A stretch of 64,000 nt of DNA, from NCBI GenBank assembly GCA_964614095.1, contig CAZTJO010000007.1:1-64000 (forward strand), given 5' to 3'. The stretch is from CAZWKX01 sp964614095. Lineage in GTDB: Bacteria > Actinomycetota > Acidimicrobiia > Spongiisociales > UBA11373. This document shows positions 8,118 to 16,628 of the stretch, piece by piece. The notes beneath the pieces were generated by a model that searched no databases, was not told where the DNA came from, and was given only the letters and a program-made list of their open reading frames with translations. Made by a program: the position numbers and the translations under genes. Numbering within the stretch: position 1 is the stretch's first letter; each line of letters starts with the position of its first letter.

Positions 8118-9707
8118 ATGCTGGAGAACCGCCCGGTCCTTGCCGGCGTGATTGCCGCCGCCAGTCTCATCGCCGTGAGCCTGCTGCTCTACGCTGTGCT
8201 CGGCTCGGGCGACGGATCGCCGGGCACCACTCTCGCCGATGGATCGGCCACCTCAGTCCCCGGCCAGTCGACCACCAGCACCACGTTCGCAGGCAGCACC
8301 ACCGCGGAGAGTTCGACCACCAGCACCACGTCGTTGGAACCGGCGCTTCACGAATGGGTGGACCGCAGCACCGTCGGGCAACCCTGGGGCAACGTGGTGG
8401 ACGGTCTGCTCACGTTCAGGGGCAATCCCACCAACACCTGGTACGGAACCGGGCCGGTGCCGGAGTCGCCGGGCATCCTGTGGCAGTACCCCGACGCGCC
8501 CATGTGCTCGAGATCCACCGACCTGGGGGTCACCAGCACCTGGTGCGGCAACGGCTGGACCGGCCAACCGGTGGTCTGGGAACGTCCCGATGGGATAACC
8601 GAAGTGATCTTCGGGGCCTACGACCGCCGCCTGCACTTCGTCAATGCCGAGACCGGACAGGACACGCGCACCCCCTTCGCCACCGGCGACATCATCAAGG
8701 GCACCCCCACCATCGATCCAGACGGCTATCCCCTCCTCTACTTCGGGTCACGCGACAACAAGCTGCGAATCCTGTCGCTGGCCGATGAGGAAGCCATCGA
8801 GCTGTGGCATGCGGTGGCCGACCTCGCCGTCGAGGGCCGCTGGAACGACGACTGGGACGCCAGCCCAAGAATTGTCAACGACATCATGTTCGAAGGGGCG
8901 GAAAACGGGTATTTCTATATCTGGAAACTCAACCGCGGCTACGACGAAGACGGCAAGGTGACCGTCGACCCGGTCCTCCTCTTCAAGCTGGAGACGTATA
9001 CCGATCAGCTCCTCAACAACATCGGCCCCGGGTACCCGGCGGTGAGCGTCGAGGGTTCGGCGGCGATGTACGAGGGCCGGGTCTATTTCGCCAATTCCGG
9101 CGGCCGCGTCATCGGTCTCGATATCACCAACGTCGAACAGGGGGTGGCGCCCATCGTGTTCGACTACTGGGTGGGTGACGACGTCGACGCCGCCATCGTC
9201 ATCGATGAGGAGGGCATGCTCTACGTCTCGGCGGAGTACGAGCGCTACCTGTCCCGGGCCCAGGATCTGGGGCAACTCATCAAGCTCGACCCCTACACCG
9301 ACGGAGACCCCTACGTCTGGGGCATGTACTCGCTGGTCACTCCCAGCGAGGAGGACCCGGCGCCGAAGGGCGGCCTCTGGTCGACGCCGGCCCTCGGCGA
9401 CGGCGTGCTGTACGCGGTGACGAACAAGGGCTACCTGATCGTCGTCGACCAGGAAACCGGCGAGGAGGTCTGGGTGGAAACCGTCGGCGCCGGCTCCTGG
9501 TCGTCACCGGTGCTGGTGGACGGCCACCTGCTTGTGGCCACCTTTGGGGGCACGCTGCGCTCCTACGACGTCTCCGACCCGCGCAGCCCACAGCTGGAGT
9601 GGGACTTTGTCGTCGGAGCGGGTCACCTCGAGGCCACGCCCGCCGTTTGGCGCGGCACCATCTACCTCGGCTCTCGCGACGGCTACGTGTACGCCATCGA
9701 CGGATAG
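8118..9707 (+). CDS. Membrane-anchored PQQ-type beta-propeller protein
   Basis: The protein has 529 residues. It has a single N-terminal transmembrane helix (VIAAASLIAVSLLLYAVL, about residues 10-27), then a Ser/Thr-rich linker of about 50 residues, then a large beta-propeller built of PQQ-binding-like repeats. Repeat landmarks include the LYAVTNKGYLIVVDQETGEEVW type near the end and a terminal GTIYLGSRDGYVYAIDG blade. This predicts an extracytoplasmic protein tethered by its N-terminus. No heme-binding or dehydrogenase signature was seen, so enzyme activity is not claimed; scaffolding or sensing is equally possible. The ATG follows TAGACT by ten bases with no Shine-Dalgarno. Confidence 0.82.
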   Translation: MLENRPVLAGVIAAASLIAVSLLLYAVLGSGDGSPGTTLADGSATSVPGQSTTSTTFAGSTTAESSTTSTTSLEPALHEWVDRSTVGQPWGNVVDGLLTFRGNPTNTWYGTGPVPESPGILWQYPDAPMCSRSTDLGVTSTWCGNGWTGQPVVWERPDGITEVIFGAYDRRLHFVNAETGQDTRTPFATGDIIKGTPTIDPDGYPLLYFGSRDNKLRILSLADEEAIELWHAVADLAVEGRWNDDWDASPRIVNDIMFEGAENGYFYIWKLNRGYDEDGKVTVDPVLLFKLETYTDQLLNNIGPGYPAVSVEGSAAMYEGRVYFANSGGRVIGLDITNVEQGVAPIVFDYWVGDDVDAAIVIDEEGMLYVSAEYERYLSRAQDLGQLIKLDPYTDGDPYVWGMYSLVTPSEEDPAPKGGLWSTPALGDGVLYAVTNKGYLIVVDQETGEEVWVETVGAGSWSSPVLVDGHLLVATFGGTLRSYDVSDPRSPQLEWDFVVGAGHLEATPAVWRGTIYLGSRDGYVYAIDG

Positions 9708-9759
9708 GGCGGCGGCGCCTCCGTCGAACCGAGCCGAGCCAGATCATGGCTGCGGCGGC

Positions 9760-9765
9760 TACCCT
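9760..9765 (+). promoter_or_regulatory. Candidate -10 (TACCCT) of leaderless oligopeptidase gene
   Basis: TACCCT lies nine bases before the ATG at 9775, and no Shine-Dalgarno is present between the two. The spacing suits transcription starting at or next to the start codon. Confidence 0.5.
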
Positions 9766-9774
9766 GCGGCGGCA

Positions 9775-11706
9775 ATGCTCTACGACTACACCTCCGTGAG
9801 CGCAGACTCGGTCGGCGCCGTCGTCGAAGGCGCCATCACCCGGGGCGAAAACCTCCTCGCCGGCGTTGTCGCCGCCCCGCCGTCCTGGGAGACGACGATG
9901 GCTCCCCTCAACGAGATCGCCGCTCTTGTGGCTCAGGCCATCGGGCAGGGCCCGTTTCTGGCCCGGGTCCATCCCGACAAGCGGGTACGCGACGCGGCCC
10001 AGGAGGCCGAGGAGCGGATCACCAAATGGCAATCCGACCTCGTCTTCCGCCGCGACCTCTACGACGCCGTCGAGGCATACGCCGTTACCAAAGAAGCCAC
10101 TACCCTTGCAGGCGAGCCGGCTCGCCTGCTCGCCTTTGTGCGCCGAGATCTGCGCCGGGCCGGCCACGGCCTGGACGACGAACGGCGCCGCCAGCTGCAG
10201 CGCCTGCGCACCCGCCTCGTCGAGATGGGTGTCGCCTTCACCCGCAACATCGATGAATTCGAGGATGCCCTCGAGCTAACCCGTGAGGAGCTCGACGGTC
10301 TGCCCGACGACTACGTGGCCCGTCTGCGCCCCGGCTCGGCCAAAGGCACCTACCGGGTGTCACTCGACTACCCCGAGTACTACCCGTTCCTGGATCTGGC
10401 GCACCGCCGCGATCTCCGCGAGCAGCTCCAGTACAAGTCCTGGAACAAGGCCCGAGACGAGAATCATCCGCTGCTCGAGGAGGCCGTTGCCGTCCGGCTC
10501 GCCATGGCCCGCCTGTTCGATCTGCCGTCGTGGGCGCACTACGCCATGGAAGAGAGGATGGCAAAGGATCCCGGGATCGTGGAGAGCTTCTTCGCCGAGC
10601 TCATCCCGCCCCTGCGGGCCAAGGCCGCTGAGGAACTCGAAGACCTCCGCGCCGCCCTGGGCAACGGCGACCTCCAGTCCTGGGACCTGCGCTTCCTGCA
10701 CACAAAGGTGAAACGGGAGCGTTTCGGCATCGATCCCGACGAGGTCGCCGCCTACTTCCCCCTCGATCAGGTCTTTTCGGGAATGTTCGACATCACCGGC
10801 GAGGTTTTTGGGCTCACCTACCGGCGGATCGACAATCCGGCGGTCTGGCATCCCGATGTCGCCACCTATGAGATCCTCGACCCGGACGACGGGGAGCATC
10901 TGGCCACCTTCTACACCGACATGTACCCCCGCGAGGGCAAGTTCGGCCACGCCGCCGCCTTCGATCTGTCTCCCGGCTACCAGGCCCCCGACGGCTACCG
11001 GCTCCCCGTCACCGCCATCGTCGCCAACTTCACCAAACCCACCGCCGATAGCCCTTCACTGCTCAAACACGAAGAGGTGGTCACCCTCTTCCACGAGTTC
11101 GGGCATGTGCTGCACAACAGCCTGGGACACACCCGCCTGGTGCGTTTCACCGGCTTCAACACCGAATGGGACTTTGTCGAAGCACCCTCACAGATCATGG
11201 AGCACTGGTGCTGGAAACCCGAGGTGCTCCAGCGGTTCGCCCGCCACCACAAGACCGGCGCCACCATCCCCGGGGACCTCGTGCAGCGTCTGGCCGAGGC
11301 CCGCGACCTGCACATCGCCCTGCTCACCCTCCGCCAGATCTCCTTCGGGCTGCTCGACATGGCCTTCCACGGCCCCGACGAGCACAAGGACCTTTTCGAC
11401 ATCACCCGTCGAACCGCAGAGGTGACGGGGCTCCCCCATCACGAGGGCACCTTCTTCCCCGCCGGTTTTGGGCACCTGTTCGGCTACGACGCCGGCTATT
11501 ACGGCTATCTGTGGTCGAAGGTGTTTGGCGACGACATGTTCAGCCGGTTCGAGGAAGAGGGGATACTCAGCCCACAGGTGGGACGCGCCTACCGGGTCAA
11601 GATCCTCGAGCAGGGCGGATCACGGGATGCCGACGAGCTGCTGCGCGATTTCCTGGGCCGGGAGCCCAGCAAAGACGCGTTCCTGAGCCACCTCGGCATC
11701 GCCTGA
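9775..11706 (+). CDS. M3-family zinc metallo-oligopeptidase
   Basis: This cytosolic 643-residue metallopeptidase is related to thimet oligopeptidase and Dcp (MEROPS M3). The zinc motif HEFGHVLH sits near residue 440, the family's HExxH, followed by further conserved segments (EAPSQIMEHW supplies the third zinc ligand Glu, and FGYDAGYYGYLWSK is diagnostic near the C-terminus). Such enzymes cleave short peptides, often released by larger proteases. The frame is open upstream to 9532 inside the previous gene; ATG at 9775 is chosen because family similarity begins there and a -10 hexamer sits at 9760-9765. Length is normal. Confidence 0.92.
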   Translation: MLYDYTSVSADSVGAVVEGAITRGENLLAGVVAAPPSWETTMAPLNEIAALVAQAIGQGPFLARVHPDKRVRDAAQEAEERITKWQSDLVFRRDLYDAVEAYAVTKEATTLAGEPARLLAFVRRDLRRAGHGLDDERRRQLQRLRTRLVEMGVAFTRNIDEFEDALELTREELDGLPDDYVARLRPGSAKGTYRVSLDYPEYYPFLDLAHRRDLREQLQYKSWNKARDENHPLLEEAVAVRLAMARLFDLPSWAHYAMEERMAKDPGIVESFFAELIPPLRAKAAEELEDLRAALGNGDLQSWDLRFLHTKVKRERFGIDPDEVAAYFPLDQVFSGMFDITGEVFGLTYRRIDNPAVWHPDVATYEILDPDDGEHLATFYTDMYPREGKFGHAAAFDLSPGYQAPDGYRLPVTAIVANFTKPTADSPSLLKHEEVVTLFHEFGHVLHNSLGHTRLVRFTGFNTEWDFVEAPSQIMEHWCWKPEVLQRFARHHKTGATIPGDLVQRLAEARDLHIALLTLRQISFGLLDMAFHGPDEHKDLFDITRRTAEVTGLPHHEGTFFPAGFGHLFGYDAGYYGYLWSKVFGDDMFSRFEEEGILSPQVGRAYRVKILEQGGSRDADELLRDFLGREPSKDAFLSHLGIA

Positions 11707-11751
11707 GCAACAGAGCCGGGCGTGTGCCATGCTGGGGTGGGAGGAGACTCA

Positions 11752-12540
11752 GTGACCGCGGTACGAGCACCGGCCGTTGCCGGCACTTTCTATCCGGCCG
11801 ACCCAGACCGGCTGCGCCGCCTGGTCGACGACCTACTCAATGACGCCGAAATCCCGGACGCGCCGGCACCGCAGGCGGTCATCGTGCCCCACGCCGGCTA
11901 CGTGTATTCGGGCCCAGTGGCGGCCACCGCCTACGGCCTGCTGCGCCAGACCCGGCCCCAGGTCCGCCACATCATCATGGCCGGGCCGGCCCACTTCGTC
12001 TGGGTCGACGGGGTGGCACTTCCCGGTGCCTCGGCGCTGGCCACACCCCTCGGCGAAGTCGCCGTCGACACCACGGCGGAGGCATGGCTGCGTCAAAACG
12101 CCTGTGTCGTCAGCTCACCACTGGCCCACGACCCCGAACACTGCCTCGAGGTCCAGCTGCCGTTTCTGCAGCGGATATACGAAGACATCTCCGTGGCCGC
12201 CTTGCTCTGCGGGCACGTCGATCCCACAGAGGCTGCTCACCTGCTCGGGCACTTCCTGGGCAAAGAAGACACCCTGGTGCTGGTCAGCTCCGACCTCTCC
12301 CACTACCACGACTACAACGAGGCCCGGCGCCGCGACGAAGTTGCCGCCGCTGCCATCTGCTCACTGCGTCCCGAAGACCTCGACGCCGACAGCGCCTGCG
12401 GCCTCATTGCCGTGAAAGCCCTGCTGCTGGCGGCCCGGGAACGGAGCCTCGAGGTGACCCGGCTCGATCTGCGTAATTCGGGCGACACCGCCGGCGACCA
12501 CAGCCGAGTCGTCGGCTACGGGGCCTTCAGCATGGCCTGA
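11752..12540 (+). CDS. MEMO1 / AmmeMemoRadiSam system protein B
   Basis: This 262-residue MEMO1-family protein is structurally related to class III extradiol dioxygenases. Motifs include the start RAPAVAGTFYP, PHAGYVYSGPVAATAY with the first metal-site His, EHCLEVQLPFLQ, and SSDLSHYHDY. The GTG at 11752 follows GGGAGGAG with about seven-base spacing. In many prokaryotes memo is encoded beside an AMMECR1-domain gene and a radical SAM gene (the AmmeMemoRadiSam set); neither is present in this window. The gene follows the oligopeptidase by 45 bases and may share its transcript. Biochemical role unknown. Confidence 0.88.
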   Translation: MTAVRAPAVAGTFYPADPDRLRRLVDDLLNDAEIPDAPAPQAVIVPHAGYVYSGPVAATAYGLLRQTRPQVRHIIMAGPAHFVWVDGVALPGASALATPLGEVAVDTTAEAWLRQNACVVSSPLAHDPEHCLEVQLPFLQRIYEDISVAALLCGHVDPTEAAHLLGHFLGKEDTLVLVSSDLSHYHDYNEARRRDEVAAAAICSLRPEDLDADSACGLIAVKALLLAARERSLEVTRLDLRNSGDTAGDHSRVVGYGAFSMA

Positions 12541-12543
12541 GGC

Positions 12544-13329
12544 TCACACGATCGGGCGCAGCACTCCGCCGTCGACGGCCAGCGTGGCCCCGGTGATGTA
12601 GGAGGCGGCATCGGAGAGAAGGAACACCGCCGCGGCGGCGAACTCGTTCGGCTGCCCGTAACGCCCCAGCGGGATGGCCGCCTCCAGCTCGGTACGCACC
12701 TCGTCCTGACTTCGGCCGGTGCGTCCGGCGGTATCGGCGTCGAGCTGTGCCACCCGAGGCGTGGCAATACGTCCCGGTATCAGATGGTTCACCCGGATGC
12801 CGGCTTCGGCCCACTCATCGGCCAGGGACTTGGCCAGCGCCGCCACCCCGGCGCGGAACACCGTCGACAGCACCAGCGTCCCCGCGGGCTGAACCACCGA
12901 GCTCGACGTCATGAACAGCACCGCCGAGCCCGGGCCCAGGTGGGGCCGGCCGGCCCGGGACGCCTCGAGGGCCGAGCGCAAGGTGAGACGGTATGCGGCA
13001 TCCCAGTCGGCGGGCGAGAGGTCGGCAAAGGTGCCCGGCGGCGGGCCTCCGGCGTTAGGGACGACCACGTCGAGCCCTTCCCAACGCTCCGCCACCTCAT
13101 CGAGCCAGGCTCCGGTCGCCCAGGGCACGGTGACATCGACCACCGAGGCGACCACCTCGGCCTCCGTGTCCTCGCGGATGCGGGATGCCGCCGATTCGAT
13201 ACGTCCCCCGTCGCGGCTGCACACGGCGACGCGGGCCCCCTCGGCGGCCAAGGCCCGGGCCACGGCAAACCCGAGACCCGACGATGCCGCAGCCACCGCA
13301 CACCGTTTCCCGTTGAGATTGAGTTCCAT
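12544..13329 (-). CDS. Atypical SDR-family oxidoreductase lacking catalytic Tyr/Lys
   Basis: The fold is a classical short-chain dehydrogenase/reductase (261 residues): glycine-rich nucleotide-binding segment AAASSGLGFAVA, NAGG, and SDAASYITGATLAVDGG at the C-terminus. Aligned on KSLA, the YxxxK catalytic pair is replaced by STVFR, so Tyr becomes Ser and Lys becomes Arg, while the Ser of MTSSSVVQ is kept. A subgroup annotated as aldehyde or 3-oxoacyl reductases shows similar changes, so this is probably a real variant. ATG at 13329 is preferred over TTG 13338; TAGCGT (13338-13343) lies eight bases upstream, arguing for a leaderless start. It lies 33 bases after menE on the same strand. Confidence 0.85.
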   Translation of the reverse strand: MELNLNGKRCAVAAASSGLGFAVARALAAEGARVAVCSRDGGRIESAASRIREDTEAEVVASVVDVTVPWATGAWLDEVAERWEGLDVVVPNAGGPPPGTFADLSPADWDAAYRLTLRSALEASRAGRPHLGPGSAVLFMTSSSVVQPAGTLVLSTVFRAGVAALAKSLADEWAEAGIRVNHLIPGRIATPRVAQLDADTAGRTGRSQDEVRTELEAAIPLGRYGQPNEFAAAAVFLLSDAASYITGATLAVDGGVLRPIV

Positions 13330-13337
13330 GGCGCGCA

Positions 13338-13343
13338 ACGCTA
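13338..13343 (-). promoter_or_regulatory. Candidate -10 (TAGCGT) of leaderless SDR gene
   Basis: Read on the minus strand, TAGCGT ends eight bases before the ATG at 13329. No Shine-Dalgarno is seen. This would give the SDR gene its own promoter in addition to read-through from menE. Confidence 0.4.
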
Positions 13344-13362
13344 CCCGACCCGGCAGGCAGCG

Positions 13363-14718
13363 CTACTCCCACCCGCCCGCTTTGCCCGGCTCGGACCGTT
13401 CCCGGAGCACCAACCGCCAGTGTTTCGGCACCTTGAAGCCGGGAAGGCGGGTGCGGACATAACGCTCCAACTCGCCCAGCTCGAAGCCCATCGGATCGTC
13501 GACAACCACGTCGGCTGAGATCGCCTGCCCCCACTCGGAGTCGTCGGCGCCGAACACCCGCGCGTCGGCGACCCCGGGGTAGACCCGAATCGCCGCCTCC
13601 ACTTCGGCCGGGTGCACGTTCTCCCCGCCGGTGACGATCACATCGTCGGCGCGGCCCAGCACGGAAAGGCGGCCAGAGTCATCGAAGACACCGACATCGC
13701 CCGTGGTCAGCCATTCATCCGGCTTCCGCTCCGGCCCGTCGAGAAAACCGGGCGCCACTGCCGGGCCCCTCACCTCGATGCGCCCCGCGCCGCCGGAGCC
13801 GAGCACGGCGCCGTCATCGCCGACGATCCGCACCTCAAACCCGTCGAGAGGGCGGCCCACAGTGCCGATCCCGCGTTGCTCCTCCCCCGGCGCCACCGTG
13901 GCCACCTGTGAGGCGGTCTCGGTCATTCCGTACGTTGCCAGCACCGGCAGGCCTGCCTCGAGCGCCCGCTCCAACAGAGCCGGGTCGGCCGCCGCTCCAC
14001 CCACCAGCACGCCGCGCAGGCCCGGGAAGGGGTCGGCGACAACGTCGAGCAGGCGGCGCAGCATCGTGGGAACCAAGGACACAAAGGTCGTCTCCCCCAA
14101 TAGCTCCGCCACCCGCTCTGGATCGAATCGCTCCTCGAGCAGCACGGTGCCCCCTTCCCGCGCCACCCTCCACAGTATGGACAGGCCACCCACGTGATAC
14201 AGCGGCAGCACACACAGCCACCTATCACCGGCGCCGATGCCCAGGCGCCGCTGTGACGATGCAGTCGCGGCGTCGATGTTGGCCCCGGTGAGCACAACAG
14301 GTCGGGCCGCACCCTTTGTCCCCGAGGTGAACACAACGGCGCGGAAATCCGGATGGGGCGGACCCCAGCCGCGCTCGGCAAAGAGGTGGATCTGTTTCAC
14401 CATGAACTGCTCCCGCCCCCAGACTGCACGCACCCCGGCGCGGCTCGCCAGCGCCATCGCCTCAGCGGCCGGCAGGCGCGAATCCAGCACCACCGCGGTG
14501 ACTCCGGCACGAGCAATGCCCCAGAGTGCGGCCACAGTTCCCGGTGTGCCATCTCCGCGCAGCGCCACCCGGTGTCCGGCCCGGACACCGGAACCGATCA
14601 CGGTCGACGCCACCTCCGAGGCCGCAGTATCCAGGTCCCCGTAGCTGATCGTTTCCGCTGCCGCTATCAGCGCCGGAGCTCGGGGATCCTTCTGTGCCGA
14701 CAGGTGAAGCCAGTCCAA
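13363..14718 (-). CDS. menE: o-Succinylbenzoate-CoA ligase MenE
   Basis: MenE activates o-succinylbenzoate to its CoA ester in menaquinone synthesis. The 451-residue protein is an ANL-superfamily adenylating enzyme: P-loop VFTSGTKGAARPV near residue 130, ATYGMTETAS, TTGDVG with the ATP-ribose Asp, the hinge region GRADDVIVTGGENVHPAEVE, and the C-terminal catalytic Lys in PGKAGG. Short length and linkage to menB support MenE over a general acyl-CoA ligase. The TTG start at 14718 follows GGAG by seven bases. The gene is transcribed divergently from menB. Confidence 0.87.
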   Translation of the reverse strand: MDWLHLSAQKDPRAPALIAAAETISYGDLDTAASEVASTVIGSGVRAGHRVALRGDGTPGTVAALWGIARAGVTAVVLDSRLPAAEAMALASRAGVRAVWGREQFMVKQIHLFAERGWGPPHPDFRAVVFTSGTKGAARPVVLTGANIDAATASSQRRLGIGAGDRWLCVLPLYHVGGLSILWRVAREGGTVLLEERFDPERVAELLGETTFVSLVPTMLRRLLDVVADPFPGLRGVLVGGAAADPALLERALEAGLPVLATYGMTETASQVATVAPGEEQRGIGTVGRPLDGFEVRIVGDDGAVLGSGGAGRIEVRGPAVAPGFLDGPERKPDEWLTTGDVGVFDDSGRLSVLGRADDVIVTGGENVHPAEVEAAIRVYPGVADARVFGADDSEWGQAISADVVVDDPMGFELGELERYVRTRLPGFKVPKHWRLVLRERSEPGKAGGWE

Positions 14719-14740
14719 CTTCCTGCTCCGTGGGGCTCAC

Positions 14741-14776
14741 TACAGTACCGATCACCGCCAAATCGTCCCTGGGAGA
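14741..14776 (+). promoter_or_regulatory. menB promoter -10 and ribosome binding site
   Basis: TACAGT at 14741-14746 is a candidate -10 hexamer, and GGGAGA at 14771-14776 is the Shine-Dalgarno that selects the ATG at 14781. It lies in the 62-base divergent gap between menE and menB. Confidence 0.45.
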
Positions 14777-14780
14777 ACCG

Positions 14781-15599
14781 ATGCCGGTGAGCTGGGAATC
14801 GTCCGGCGAATACACCGATATCCGCTACGAGACCGCCGGTGGCATCGCCAAGATCACCATCGATCGGCCCGAGGTGCACAACGCCTTCCGCCCCACCACA
14901 CTCTTTGAACTGGCCGCTGCCTTCGAAAGTGCCCGAAACGATCCCGCCATTGGCGTGATCATCCTCACCGGGGCCGGGGAAGAGGCCTTCTGCTCCGGCG
15001 GCGATCAGCGGATCAGGGGCGATGCCGGCTACGTCGATCCCCAAGGCACTCCGCGCCTCAACGTGCTGGATCTGCAGATCCAGATGAGGCGGCTCCCCAA
15101 GCCGATCATTGCCATGGTGGCCGGGTACGCCATTGGTGGCGGCCACGTACTCCACCTGGTCTGCGACCTGACCATCGCCGCCGACAACGCCGTCTTCGGC
15201 CAGACCGGGCCCAAGGTCGGCTCGTTCGACGGCGGCTACGGGGCCGGTCTTCTCGCCCGCATGGTCGGCGACAAGAGGGCCCGTGAGATCTGGTACCTGT
15301 GCCGCCAGTACTCGGCCCAGGAGGCCTACGAGATGGGCATGGTCAACAAGGTGGTCCCCCTCGCCGACCTCGAAGACGAGACGGTGCGCTGGGCCCAGGA
15401 GATCCTGAAGAAGTCTCCGCTGGCCATCCGCATGATGAAGGCCGCCATTAACGCCGATTCCGACGGTTTGGCCGGCCGGCAGCAGCTGGCCGGGGACGCC
15501 ACCCTGCTCTTCTACCTGAGCGAGGAGGCCCAGGAGGGCCGCGACGCCTTCGTCGAAAAACGCCCCCCCGATTTCGGCAAGTTCCCCCGCCTGCCGTGA
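14781..15599 (+). CDS. menB: 1,4-Dihydroxy-2-naphthoyl-CoA synthase MenB
   Basis: MenB closes the second ring of the naphthoquinone from o-succinylbenzoyl-CoA. The 272-residue crotonase-fold protein has the diagnostic MenB segments FCSGGDQR, AGYAIGGGHVLHLVCDLTIA (oxyanion hole region), TGPKVGSFDGGYG with the active-site Asp and adjacent residues, and the C-terminal KRPPDFGKFPR. The frame is open upstream to 14694, but ATG at 14781 has GGGAGA before it and gives the normal length. It overlaps menA by four bases. Confidence 0.95.
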   Translation: MPVSWESSGEYTDIRYETAGGIAKITIDRPEVHNAFRPTTLFELAAAFESARNDPAIGVIILTGAGEEAFCSGGDQRIRGDAGYVDPQGTPRLNVLDLQIQMRRLPKPIIAMVAGYAIGGGHVLHLVCDLTIAADNAVFGQTGPKVGSFDGGYGAGLLARMVGDKRAREIWYLCRQYSAQEAYEMGMVNKVVPLADLEDETVRWAQEILKKSPLAIRMMKAAINADSDGLAGRQQLAGDATLLFYLSEEAQEGRDAFVEKRPPDFGKFPRLP

Positions 15600-16462
15600 A
15601 CCCCTGGCTCACCGCGGCGAGACCGGCAACCCTGCTTGCCATTGTCGCCCCGGTGGTCGTCGGCACCGGCCTCGCCGTGGATGACGGGGTATTCCGAACC
15701 GACATCTTTCTGGTCACCCTGGTCGCCGCGCTGCTCATGAACATCGGGGTCAACTTCGCCAATGATCTTTCTGATGCGACACGGGGCGCCGACGCCGATC
15801 GTGTTGGTCCGGTCCGGGCCGTCGCCTCCGGCCTCATCGACACACGTTCCATGAAGATCGGGATCGCCGCCGTCTTCGGCGCCGCCGCCGTATGCGGCAT
15901 CTACCTGGCCACCGTGGCCGGCTGGATCGTGCTCGTCATCGGCGCCGTGGCCATGCTCGCCGCATTCACCTACACCGGCGGTCCCTTCCCCTACGGCTAC
16001 CACGGCCTCGGCGAGGTCGCCGTCTTTGTGTTCTTCGGGCTCGTCGCCACCGTCGGCACCCGATACCTGTACGACGGCACCCTGCAGTCGGCGGCCTGGC
16101 TGCTCGCCGTTCCCGTCGGCGTGCTCGCCGCCGCCATCCTCGTCAGCAACAACATCCGCGATCTCGACACCGACGGCCGGGCCGGGAAGCGGACCCTCGC
16201 CGTCATCCTCGGCCGCCGCCACACCCGCTTCCTCCACACCACGCTCCTCGTCGCCGCCTTCCTGCTGCTCCTCGAGTTTGCCGTCGCCGGCTGGGTTCCT
16301 CGCGGCGCCGCTCTCGGCCTCTTTGCGTTGCCGCTGGCCATCTTCCCGCTGTGGACCGTGCTCAAGGAAGCGTCGCCGGAGGCTCTCGTCGGCGCCCTCA
16401 AGGCGGATGCACTTCTCCTCGCCTGCTTCGGCGTGCTGGTTGCCGTAGGCGCCGCCCTGTGA
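15596..16462 (+). CDS. menA: 1,4-Dihydroxy-2-naphthoate polyprenyltransferase MenA
   Basis: MenA attaches the polyprenyl tail to DHNA at the membrane. The 288-residue UbiA-superfamily protein has about eight transmembrane helices. The two Asp-rich substrate/Mg motifs are visible: NFANDLSDATRGAD (about residues 51-64) and SNNIRDLDTDGRAGKRTLAV (about residue 185). The start GTG overlaps the menB stop (GTGA). It begins NPWLTAARPATL, the typical MenA N-terminus with xARPxTL. Confidence 0.94.
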   Translation: MNPWLTAARPATLLAIVAPVVVGTGLAVDDGVFRTDIFLVTLVAALLMNIGVNFANDLSDATRGADADRVGPVRAVASGLIDTRSMKIGIAAVFGAAAVCGIYLATVAGWIVLVIGAVAMLAAFTYTGGPFPYGYHGLGEVAVFVFFGLVATVGTRYLYDGTLQSAAWLLAVPVGVLAAAILVSNNIRDLDTDGRAGKRTLAVILGRRHTRFLHTTLLVAAFLLLLEFAVAGWVPRGAALGLFALPLAIFPLWTVLKEASPEALVGALKADALLLACFGVLVAVGAAL

Positions 16463-16570
16463 TCACCTCAAGTATCGCCACCAAAGAACCGATTCCATCT
16501 CACGAGCGCCGATATCCAATGATCACGGCGCAGCTCGTAGCGGGACCGTTTGATCACCGGTCGATATATG

Positions 16571-16597
16571 GGAGCCGGTCCTCTTGGGGCCGGCTCC
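16571..16597. repeat. Hairpin between menA and menD
   Basis: GGAGCCGG at 16571-16578 pairs perfectly with 16590-16597, and further pairing in the interior is possible. No T-run follows, so intrinsic termination after menA is uncertain. It sits at the expected -35 distance from the menD -10. Confidence 0.45.
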
Positions 16598-16614
16598 ACC
16601 GATTTCCGAGCCGG

Positions 16615-16620
16615 TAGGGT
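16615..16620 (+). promoter_or_regulatory. Candidate -10 (TAGGGT) of leaderless menD
   Basis: TAGGGT is eight bases before the GTG at 16629, and there is no other good Shine-Dalgarno. This suggests that menD is transcribed separately from menBA. Confidence 0.45.
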
Positions 16621-16628
16621 TCAAAGCA

